64,000 bases of DNA from Patella vulgata (Eukaryota; Mollusca; Gastropoda; Patellidae). Position 1 is the stretch's first letter, and each line of letters begins with the position of its first letter. The position numbers and the translations under genes were made by a program. The notes below the pieces were generated by a model, which was not told the origin of the DNA, did no database searches, and worked only from the letters and a program-made list of their open reading frames with translations. The DNA lies in the NCBI RefSeq assembly GCF_932274485.2, contig NC_065885.2, forward strand, positions 2,962,501 through 3,026,500, in the 5' to 3' direction. Below, one piece after another: positions 55,355 through 63,746 of this stretch.

Positions 55355-55639
55355 GGGGGTGGGGGAATGGCCGAATGGTTGGCACGTGCGCGCGCGCTGT
55401 ATCATAAGGCCTGTCATTGAGTCAACTGGCGTGGTTTCGATTCCCCGGTTGTACGTGACAAGGAGTAGGGTCGCCTGTCCAGCCTCGTGGGTTTTCTCTG
55501 GGTCCCCCGGTTTCCTCCCATTGCTAAAGACCCCTACGTATAAGCGAATTATTGGATTAAAATTAAACCATATGTTAGTCCTGAAATGACCTAGTTTGTG
55601 TCAAGTGGACGTTATACCCCCATCTCTCTCTCTCTCCCT
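55355..55639 (+). mobile_element. SINE-A copy unique to the left arm
   Basis: CTTATAGTGCG at 55344 and CTTATATTGCG at 55640 are an 11-bp target duplication with one mismatch. The right arm has one uninterrupted CTTATAGTGCG (complement, 58095-58105), the empty site. Full head with GCGCGCGCGC, body, and (CT)n. Confidence 0.95.
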
Positions 55640-55741
55640 CTTATATTGCGTTGTGTGGAACTGTGGCTATATATAGACATGCCTAGCACTAGAAAACAAA
55701 ACAAAGCAAACGATGTATTTCCGAATACCCACTTAAACGGG

Positions 55742-55985
55742 AACTATGGGAGATTAGATAAAGAGCTGACAGTTCTCACTATAATAGTTAAAGAATAGAC
55801 AACGTAATGAGAATATGCTGACAATTTCAGCCAAATTGCTCCACTCTGAACTGAGATATTAGCAATTGAAATTTAGGCCTAGCCTAAAAACAAAGTCTCG
55901 ATTATCCATTTTGACGTTAAAACACCCATCACACAATGTACTCAAATCCAGTAAATATCGCAGGCTAGCGATGGCACCGATTGAA
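55742..55985 (+). mobile_element. MITE-2 fragment in left arm
   Basis: TATGGGAGATTAGATAAAG to CGCAGGCTAGCGATGG. The mirrored piece lies at 57780-58015. Neither arm keeps the TTAA ends. Confidence 0.8.
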
Positions 55986-56040
55986 ATCGTGGTTTTAATC
56001 GTGGAGTAATCGTGGTGATCCGATCAGGTCTTATCATATA

Positions 56041-56283
56041 TGTGGGGTTGGATGGCCGAATGGTTATTGAGTCAACTGGCGTGGTTTCGAATCCCCGGTT
56101 GTACGGGACAAGGACTATGTTCGCCTATCTTATCTCGTGGGTTTTCTCCGGGTCCTACGGTTTACTCCCACTGCTAAAGACCCCTACGCGCAAGCGAATT
56201 ATTAAAATAAAATTGAACCATGTTAGTCCCGAAATGACCTAGTTTGTGTCGAATGGACGTTAAACCCCATTTCTCTCTCTATC
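56041..56283 (+). mobile_element. SINE-A copy in left arm, shared with right arm
   Basis: GGGGTTGGATGGCCGAATGG then TTATTGAGTCAACTGG: the GCGCGTGCGCG to GTCTGTC part is deleted, the same as in the mirrored copy at 57427, so the insertion and deletion predate the arm duplication. Confidence 0.9.
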
Positions 56284-56511
56284 TTGTCATATATTGAGGT
56301 CAGTCGTAGCAATCGTGTTGACCGTATCGAAACGTATCTGCACGTAGCAGATCGTGGGATCAATAGGGACACATCGCCCGACAGTGAGAACCTGGTATTA
56401 CATACCAAGGGAGGTAACATATAATAATATACCATCTCCAGTCGCTCTTGCTATTACTGTTAGAGTAGAATGTTCTCGTTGTTGGGCTTTACTCAGGGTG
56501 GTGCTAATTGA

Positions 56512-56654
56512 TAAGGCCAGCTCAATTTTTCGTCATAGGTCACGAGATGTAAACAAGGATAGCGCTAATACCAACCCTAACCCTGGACCTAGCCCCAATG
56601 CTTACCCTAACCCTAAGCTACATCTCAGCGACTTTGACAAAAATTGAGCTAGCC
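56512..56654 (-). mobile_element. MITE-5 copy
   Basis: TA-AGGCCAGCTCAATTTTTCG at the left and ACAAAAATTGAGCTAGCC at the right. CCCTAACCCTAAG inside is telomere-like in complement. The right TA is not preserved. Confidence 0.82.
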
Positions 56655-56692
56655 AAAATAGAATTTACCGCTTTACTCATGTTTGCCCACTG

Positions 56693-57022
56693 CATTTTAT
56701 TTAGAGTTATTCGAAATTATGTCCAGAATATCGCCCTAATTATTTTTTTTATTTATTGTATTTTATTTATTTATACTGGCACCCACCTTCTTCAGAAGAC
56801 GACCACCGCTAAGATTGGTCGCATTGCGTCTTTCTTGCAAGTCCTTATTTCTTTTCATCAGTTCATCCCACAACCGTTTCACCCCGGGCTGTTTCATCCC
56901 AACCTAATTTTTTATCGGGCTGTTTCATCCCGGGCTGTTTCGGTTCATTCCCATATCGCCGACTCACCGAGTTTTAGGGGAAAAATTTTGGTCGACGTTA
57001 TGGGAATGAGTGGCCAAGAACA
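56693..57022. other. Spacer between inverted-repeat arms
   Basis: About 330 bp with T-rich runs and a GGGCTGTTTCATCCC segment repeated three times. Its left part (56693-56850) recurs at 60570-60768. Confidence 0.7.
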
Positions 57023-57064
57023 ATGTAGTGGGCAAACATGAGTAAAGCGGTAAATTCTATTTGT

Positions 57065-57203
57065 TAAGGCCAGCTCAATTTTTGTCAAAGTCGCTGAGAT
57101 GTGGGTTAGGGTAAGCATTGGGGCTAGGTCCAGGTTAGGGTTGGTATTAGCGCTATCCTTGTTTACATCTCGTGACCTATGACGAAAAATTGAGCTGGCC
57201 TTA
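57065..57203 (+). mobile_element. MITE-5 copy, both ends intact
   Basis: TA-AGGCCAGCTCAATTTTTG to AAAATTGAGCTGGCCT-TA, inverted ends of about 20 bp flanked by TA. Confidence 0.88.
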
Positions 57204-57426
57204 TCAATTAGCACCACCCTGAGTAAAGCCCAACAACGAGAACATTCTACTCTAACAGTAATAGCAAGAGCGACTGGAGATGGTATATTATTATATGTTA
57301 CCTCCCTTGGTATGTAATACCAGGTTCTCACTGTCGGGCGATGTGTCCCAATTGATCCCACGATCTGCAACGTGCAGATACGTTTCGATACGGTCAAGAC
57401 GATTGCTACGACTGACCTCAATATAT

Positions 57427-57433
57427 GACAAGG

Positions 57434-57484
<51 letters not shown>

Positions 57485-57702
57485 GGGTTTAACGTCCATT
57501 CGACACAAACTATGTCCTTTCGGGACTAACAGATGGTTCAATTTTATTTCAATAATTTGCTTCCGCGTAGGGGTCTTGAGCAGTGGGAGGAAAACGGAGG
57601 ACCCGGAGAAAACCCACGAGATTAGACAGGCGACTATTTGTAACGTACAACACGGAAATCGAAACCACAGCAGTTAACTCAATACCATCCAACCCCACAT
57701 AT
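57427..57702 (-). mobile_element. SINE-A copy in right arm
   Basis: (GA)n complement of about 48 bp, GGGGTTTAACGTCCATTCG, body, and head with the same internal deletion as 56041 (GTTAACTCAATACCATCC). Confidence 0.9.
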
Positions 57703-57779
57703 GATAAGACCTGATCGGATCACCACGATTACTCCACGATTAAAACCACGATTTCAATCGTAGAAGGAAGCGTAATAAT

Positions 57780-58015
57780 CAACTCTCGATGCCATCGCTA
57801 GCCTGCGATATTTACTGGATTTTTAACGTCAAAATGGATAATCGAGACTTTGTTTTAAGGCTAGGCCTAAATTTCAATTGCTAATATCTCGGTTCAGAGT
57901 GGCGCAATTGGATTGAAATTGTCAGCATATTCTCTTTACGTGGTCTATTTTTTTTAACTAAAATAGTGAAAACTGTCAGCTCTGTATCTAATCTCCCATA
58001 ATTCCCCATTAACTG
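57780..58015 (-). mobile_element. MITE-2 fragment in right arm
   Basis: CTCTCGATGCCATCGCTAGC to ATCTAATCTCCCATAATTC, the mirror of 55742-55985. Confidence 0.8.
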
Positions 58016-58117
58016 GGTATTCGGCAATACATCGTTTGCGTTGTTTTGTTTTCTATTACTAGGAAAGTCTATATATAGCCACAGTTCCACACAACGCACT
58101 ATAAGAATTCGACCTAA

Positions 58118-58165
58118 GAGACTATGTCTGCGATATCACCCAAAGTGGAAGCGGACGTAAATCCC
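58118..58165 (+). mobile_element. SINE-C 3' end in right arm
   Basis: CTGCGATATCACCCAAAGTGG and AAGCGGACGTAAATCCC. Confidence 0.55.
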
Positions 58166-59169
58166 TACACACGAACAAACAATCATCTGATTGGCTAATC
58201 CCTCACACCAGGGCCTGGTTCCTAGACAATTCTGAAAAGTAAGCACAAAGTCATAAGAAGTTGTATAAAATATCGTCTCTAAAAAAGACCGTTCTTACGT
58301 AAGGGCAAGTCAAGTACGAGTCGAAGCACTTTGTGGCTGTTAAACTGAGACTACGATGCTCTCTAACGTGATAAAAACAATTTTGGTATGTGAATTACGT
58401 CATAAATTGGTCGGCTGCTTCCCGGCAAGTACTAGGTGTGCGAAAGTGCATTAGCGTCTTTGACATGACCCCTATACGCATATAAAATGTGCCACAAGCT
58501 AAAAAAAAACACAATCATATGCAAACAGACAGACAGAAAATTGTGAGAGTGCCTGATCTTAAAGTAGCCCGTGTTTGTGTTGTTTACTAATTGGTAAATA
58601 CATAAAATGGTTTCAGGGTAGAAGTGAAATTTTCTATTATTCTTCTCGAGAATATGTTTATCTAAAGGACTTTCTCTATCTTTCAGTTGTCTCTTTGGTA
58701 TCAAAAGATGTAGGAAATGCCGTCGTATAACTCTTGTTTGAAGCAGAAACAGACTGAAGGTTGGTAAGCAAGCCGTATTAGCTTGGGACTTGTGCTTAGA
58801 TTGAAAATGTTTAAGAACGAAGTTACGCTTAAGTTTTTTCGTGGAACACATAATAACGTGTTTGTGCTTACACTGAAGTCTACTTAAAATCTAAGCACGA
58901 GAACGTTCTTAAGAATTTTCTGGGAACACAAAATACTTAAAATCTAAGCACGCCAACTGGAATGTTTTATCTGCCAAAGATGCGTGATTAAAAAGACAAA
59001 ATGCAACAATTTTATGTCTCAAGCAGGCCTATTATAAAACAATTACCGATATATACAATACAACTTTAAAAAATCTGCCTTTACATAATACAGCAGCACA
59101 GTTTGGATTTAATAAGATCAGATTTTATTTTTGGTGACTTTAGTCTATTTGAACACCGTACTACCCAAT

Positions 59170-59342
59170 TGTCTGTCTGTTCGGGGTTGGCGGCTACACT
59201 AGGTCTGCCCCGAGTCTGAAATTTGGGGTATAGGGGTAGCTCGGACCGGGGAGTAACATAGGCCAGGTGGCGTTAGTCTACCACTCCTGGTTTTCGGGTT
59301 ATGACCCCCGAGCGAAGCCGGGCATTCTTCTAGTAATATAAT
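59170..59342 (+). mobile_element. Helitron-like insert unique to the right arm
   Basis: TGTCTGTCTGTTCGGGGTTG, GGTATAGGGGTAGCTCGG, ending AAGCCGGGCATTCTTCTAGT. The left arm reads straight through this site (complement of ATATATTGGGTAGTATAC near 54106), so boundaries are known. Related to 42108-42335. Confidence 0.8.
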
Positions 59343-59652
59343 GTTTTCATTATTTACACGTCAAATCTCACACAAGGATTGAGAATTTTCAATAAACCAT
59401 TTATTTAACAACTCTTCCAGGTTCTCGTATATTTAAGGCGACTAAAATGAAATTTTGACCTCTAAAAAAAACCGAAACGAACCTGATTGTGATTGATATA
59501 TTAATAGTTTGTCGTGTATTTCTTTATGGAAAATTGAACATGAATTGTTATGAGAGTGATCCATGGTCGAGTTTCTATCATTTACTTCGAAGTCTTGCGG
59601 AATTCTGGTGGTGAAAAATTTCCTAACAAAAGTCCCCAAACCTTGCTATTTG

Positions 59653-60310
59653 CGTACAATCAGGGGCCATAATTCAGGAAGTTACGGCCCTATATGCGCC
59701 AATATCGAAAGGAACCAAGATCTTTGGGTTATAAACTTACATTTCAAGTTTCAACAAAATCGGATAAAAATTATGACCTCTTTAGGGTCCACAACCTTGA
59801 TATACCATATTTTTACGCTATTTGAGAACGAAGGGCGGCCATTTTGTCTGTCAGTTTTGGGCCGATTTTCACGAAATTCGAACTCAGTTCCTTAGGGTGT
59901 AACCGTGATATACTAATACGTTTTTTTTAAATCGGATAAAAAGTATGACCTCTATAGGGTCCACAAGCTAAAAACGCGACTTTTTCGTACAATCAGGGGC
60001 CATAATTCAGGAACTTACGTTCCGATATGCGCGAATATCGAAAGGAAATGTATAAGCATACATTTCAAGTTTGAACCAAATCCGATAAAAATTGTGGCCT
60101 CTACAGTGTTCACAAGCTAACAACGTGATTTTTCGTACAATCAGGGGCCATAATCCATGAAGTTACAGTCCCATACATGCCAATATCGAAAGGAACCGAG
60201 ATCTTAGGGTGATAAACCTATATTTCAAGTTTCATTGAAATCGGATAAATATTGTGACCTGTAGACTGTTCACAAACAAATGTGGACGGACGGACAGGGG
60301 CGACGACAAT
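59653..60310. repeat. About 151-bp tandem array, 4 diverged units
   Basis: CGTACAATCAGGGGCCATAA starts units at 59653, 59985 and 60136; the one between is diverged. Each has CAATATCGAAAGGAA, TTTCAAGTTT, AATCGGATAAAAATT and GACCTCTANAGNGTNCACAA. It ends in GGACGGACGGACAGGGG. The 110-residue frame across it is incidental. Confidence 0.88.
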
Positions 60311-60329
60311 ATACGTCCACATGAAAATG

Positions 60330-60768
60330 TGGGTAGAATGTTCTCGTTGTTGGGCTAAACTCAAGGTAGTGCTAATTGATAAGGCCAGCTCAATTTTTCG
60401 CCATAGGTCACGAGATGTAAACAAGGATAGCGCTAATACCAACCCTAACCCTGGACCTAGCCCCAATGCTTACCCTAACCGTAAGCTACATCTCAGCGAC
60501 TTTGACAAAAATTGAGCTAGCCTTAACAAATAGAATCTACCGCTTTACTCATGTTTGCCCACTGCATTTTATTTAGAGTTATCCAAAATTATGTCCGGAA
60601 AATATCGCCCTTATTATTTTTATTTTTTTTAATTTATTTATTTTTTTTTTTTTTTTTTTTTGGTGTTCTCTTCTCACTAATGACGTCAACTGGCATCCAC
60701 CGTTTTCAGAAGACGACCACCATTAAGATCGGTCGCATTACGTCTTTCTTGCAAGTCCTTATATTTTT
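60330..60768 (+). repeat. Third copy of the palindrome core segment
   Basis: Direct copy of 56465-56850, starting GTAGAATGTTCTCGTTGTTG, containing MITE-5, GTTTGCCCACTGCATTTTAT, a longer T-run (about 20 bp) and AGAAGACGACCACC. Confidence 0.85.
60380..60525 (-). mobile_element. MITE-5 copy, both ends intact
   Basis: TA-AGGCCAGCTCAATTTTTCG to AAAATTGAGCTAGCCT-TA. Confidence 0.88.
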
Positions 60769-60774
60769 TTCATT

Positions 60775-61081
60775 TTAAAGATACATTATCGGAGATTCGG
60801 CAACGAGTTGGCAGTTCTCACTATATAATAGTTAAAAACTAGATAACTAAGCTACTGTAATTCCCATAAGCCTCGGTCATCATTACTAAAGTCAGTACGA
60901 TAAACAGCATAGTCCAAAAATGTATTCCAATCTGATAAATATCGTAGGTTAGCGCTGCCATCTAGAGTTGATTATGGCCTGGATAGGTTAATTAATGTCT
61001 AATTAATAGTTTATATAACATTTCAGGCCTAAAGAAAGACCTGCAATAGACAGATTTAGCTCTTGCATACTGTATGTTTAA
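60775..61081 (+). mobile_element. MITE-2 copy with internal deletion
   Basis: TTAA-AGATACATTATCGGAG and CATACTGTATGT-TTAA are both present; about 90 bp around the CTCCACTATGAACCGAG segment are missing. Confidence 0.87.
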
Positions 61082-61154
61082 GTGAAGTCTGTATTATTAC
61101 AGTCCCAGTACTGTACAGTACAGTGGCCCAGGATCTATTCACTTTATTTGAAAT

Positions 61155-61430
61155 GTTCCGGCGTGGTTCCCCTCGTTAGTGGTGCAGGATGCAGGATCTG
61201 GCAAGGGACAACGTATAGTCGTCATTCATTGGACGCAAAACCGTGGTTCCGTGTACACATTGGCATGCATCCAAAAGAACCCTTGTGGAATAAGATATAA
61301 GAGTAGGCCGTAGTGCCGCTGTCTGGGCAAAATTTCTCTCGTAGCACACTGTTATGGTGTATGCTCGCCTTCATTAGCCCAATCGGGACAGAACAGTAGG
61401 ACGTTAAACCACATTTCATTTCATTTTCCA
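61155..61430 (+). mobile_element. SINE-B copy, 5'-truncated
   Basis: CCGGCGTGGTTCCCCTCG to AACAGTAGGACGTTAAACC with a (CATTT)n tail. Confidence 0.9.
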
Positions 61431-61528
61431 CAATACTGAACGGAATCTTAGGGATTCAACTTTCACAGTTTGTAACAAAAATAAAAATTAATAATAAAAA
61501 AAACAACCTAAAACGACGTGTAGAGGCT

Positions 61529-61790
61529 TTAAAGAGAACCCAATTTCGAATATATGAAATATTGATATAGATTCCATTTCTAAAACGTTTATACAAAGGT
61601 TGGGTTTGCTAAAAAAATACCAGAATGTTTGATTAATCAACATTAACACTTATTTAGTCTTAATCTAAACTAAATTAAAGATAGTCGATTTGTCCAAATA
61701 TTTAGGATTCGTGAGAATCTTCCATATTTTGGGATAAAAATGCGGGTCTATGACCTTGTATCCTTATTTTTAAACTACGTTCTAAGGAAT
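61529..61790. mobile_element. MITE-9 copy
   Basis: TTAAAGAGAACCCAATTTCG at the left and AAACTACGTTCTAAGGAA at the right. Inverse partner of 48211-48488, about 90 percent identical by eye. Confidence 0.72.
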
Positions 61791-61864
61791 AAAATGAGTT
61801 ACCACGTCTGAAAATCTCGATTAACCTTTCCCGGTCAGCGCAAGGATCGAACACGAAACCTCCT

Positions 61865-61871
61865 GGTTAAC

Positions 61872-61902
<31 letters not shown>

Positions 61903-62176
61903 TAACGTCCACTCTACTCGACACAAACTAGGTCATTTCGGGACTAACATATGGTTAAATTTTATTTCTATAGTTCGTTTGCGCGTAGGGGTCTTTAGCA
62001 GTGGAAGGATACCGGAGGACCCGGAGAAAACCCACAAGGTTGGACAGGCTACCCTACTCCTTGTCATGTACAACCGGGGAATCGGAACCACGCCAGCTGA
62101 CTCAATGACAGACCTTATGAGACAGCGCGCACACGCTAACCATTCGGCCATCCAACCCTCCTATATCCAGGTTAGC
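61865..62176 (-). mobile_element. SINE-A copy, full length
   Basis: GGTTAACGAG at 61866 and GGTTAGCGAG at 62170 form a likely target duplication. (GA)n complement, GGTAACGTCCACTCTACTCG, body, head ending CGGCCATCCAACCCTCC. Confidence 0.92.
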
Positions 62177-62370
62177 GAGCTAATGTCGTACTCACCGAGT
62201 CACCATGGTTCTCTGGCTATTGTGGGTATTCTGTCAGGACACCAGAATTTTCGCCTACTTTTCGTTAAATTCCAACTTCCAGGGGGTCGTTTACGTGCAC
62301 TTCAACGTGTACACGAGACAGGTTTTCCGTCTTATACGGACGAATTAGACAGGCCCATTCGTTCTGCGCC
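62165..62370 (-). mobile_element. SINE-B fragments
   Basis: GTACTCACCGAGTCACCATGG resembles the head complement. 62270-62370 (CCAACTTCCAGGGGGTCG, TTTACGTGCACTTCAACG) is central body. Diverged and rearranged. Confidence 0.6.
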
Positions 62371-63575
62371 GCTAAGGCAAAACCCCGCCCATAAAATCGA
62401 GGAATAATCCCCTTGCAAATCTTTCTTGGGAACCAAATACTTCTCATTCAATTGCCTATAAAATCTACACTCTGCGCCAAATTTTTCTTTCTTCCAAGTA
62501 AAAGGGCCTATTTTAGCCGGTATTTCCTGTATAGAAAGTTAGCTGACACTCGAGAAAAGAAAAATAATTTCTATGGAAAGCTACACCAGTATTCTGTAGA
62601 ATTTTCTGCTGAGGGAAACCCTTTATCATAACGTTTAGAGAGATAGTCAAAATTTCCGGGATTTGGGGAAATGAATATAAAGCTTTCCACCCCTTGTGTC
62701 AGGCTTTCTCCGCGTATCAATCGTTTTTGCCCATTTATCAAGTTTGTCTACTGGGACATTTTTGTTTACGCCTGACCGACTAAACGGCGGAAAGTTAAAA
62801 TACAAACATGACCTTGCACAGGTTTAAGTAAAGGTAGATTATTTCTGATTGGTTGGTTTGTTACTTTGATTGACAGCTTCGATCGGGCAATATATAGTAA
62901 CTTTCATACGCACGTCATCAAAATGGAAATACCAGTTCTGCGTTGTCGGGTCAATTGGTGTAGACCTATTAGTAATTCTTACAGTAGCATTGGTACACTT
63001 TCGTAGGATTTATTTCCACAATTACGATGTGTATTTTCTCAAATAAAGTATAACAATTACATTAAAGTTCTGACTCGAATCGGGTTAGGCTATGTTATAT
63101 AGGCCTAAATATTTATTAGTAGTAAAAACTAAAAAACGTTAGTTTTGATGCGCTTTTGTACGGTACATTTCATCTGTACGGTATGTTTAATTTTCAAAAT
63201 GTAAAACCTAAAATTCAAATTTTTGACAGGAATATCTATAATTTAATGTCAGCACAGCCTTGAACAGCCCATGCAGAGTCGCCCATCTTGAATCTGCTAG
63301 AAAAATACCTCAAATGGGCGGTCCGCTGAGGCGTATAATTGTAGAATTTTCCAGTATGGAAGCCCAATATGCCCACTTCTATTTTAAACACACCATCGTA
63401 CCCCCGTCTGACATTTACGATACTTTGGAAAAAACAAAATGTCGCAGTTAACTAAGCAGTAATTGGAATCGACATTAGCTTACGCCAGATATTCGTAATA
63501 AAGTCGAAAAATAAGCGCATGACGAAAAATCGATACGCGTGGTAGCAACACTGAACTCTCATAGTCATAGAATGC
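62371..63575. other. Upstream region of the IkB-like gene
   Basis: Free of the SINE and MITE families that fill the rest of the window, which fits selection against insertions near a promoter. Contains GGGAAACCCT (62613-62622), a 9/10 match to the kB consensus, and no long open frame of note. The 63-residue frame at 63260 has no domain. Confidence 0.5.
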
Positions 63576-63594
63576 CGACGTCATTGGAAACTCC
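63576..63594 (+). promoter_or_regulatory. CRE-like site next to a kB-like site
   Basis: CGACGTCA (63576-63583) is one base from the CRE octamer. TGGAAACTCC (63585-63594) fits the Rel consensus HGGARNYYCC exactly. ATTGG between them reads as an inverted CCAAT box. The cluster is about 100 bp upstream of the TATA box. Confidence 0.5.
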
Positions 63595-63640
63595 GATTTT
63601 CTATTTATAGAATGAATTGCTTGTTAATATTTGGACTGCA

Positions 63641-63650
63641 GGGCATTTCC
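63641..63650 (+). promoter_or_regulatory. kB-like site
   Basis: GGGCATTTCC matches the kB consensus GGGRNWYYCC at 9 of 10 positions. It lies 38 bp upstream of the TATA box, a usual distance for a proximal activator site. Confidence 0.5.
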
Positions 63651-63687
63651 TTCAGTCTGTTAATAGCCAGCAAGTAGGTTGACACGG

Positions 63688-63696
63688 TATAAAAAG
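63688..63696 (+). promoter_or_regulatory. TATA box
   Basis: TATAAAAAG, 59 bp upstream of the ATG. Transcription would be expected to start near 63718, giving a leader of about 30 nt. Confidence 0.6.
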
Positions 63697-63746
63697 AAAT
63701 TTTCATTTCATTTTTGAAACAGTTGTGTGTTAGCCTACTGATCAAA

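Larger units (their letters stand above)
53782..56692 (+). repeat. Large inverted repeat, left arm (2.9 kb)
   Basis: Collinear with the complement of 57023-59583, roughly 90-95 percent identical where compared (for example CTTAAGCGCAACTTCGTTC at 54446). Composed of nested MITE-2, MITE-3, MITE-5, MITE-7 and SINE-C pieces. About 530 bp at 54524-55055 and a SINE-A at 55355 are unique to this arm. Confidence 0.88.
57023..59583 (-). repeat. Large inverted repeat, right arm (2.6 kb)
   Basis: Complement of the left arm, starting at GTAGTGGGCAAACATGAG and ending at GAGTTTCTATCATTTAC. Arm-specific: about 370 bp at 58386-58755, the Helitron-like insert at 59170-59342 and a longer (GA)n in the SINE-A at 57427. 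Confidence 0.88.

Noticed and set aside
56598-57041. 147-residue open frame over the palindrome spacer
   Set aside because: It begins in MITE-5 and continues through T-rich DNA. The hydrophobic residues reflect T content, and there is no support as a gene.
56945-57541. 198-residue minus-strand open frame
   Set aside because: It spans SINE-A (CT)n, MITE-7 and MITE-5 sequence, and the same peptide stretch appears in the copies at 56354 and 60282. It is an open frame produced by repeats.
58432-58851. 139-residue minus-strand open frame
   Set aside because: Its first 30 residues recur in the left arm (54427) because of the inverted repeat, then diverge completely. No domain is seen.
59563-59895. 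110-residue open frame
   Set aside because: Falls in the 151-bp tandem array and is not maintained from unit to unit.
61979-62407. 142-residue open frame
   Set aside because: Lies across a SINE-A and a SINE-B. Near-identical peptides occur at 6489, 7139, 39776 and 51169, all from SINE-A.
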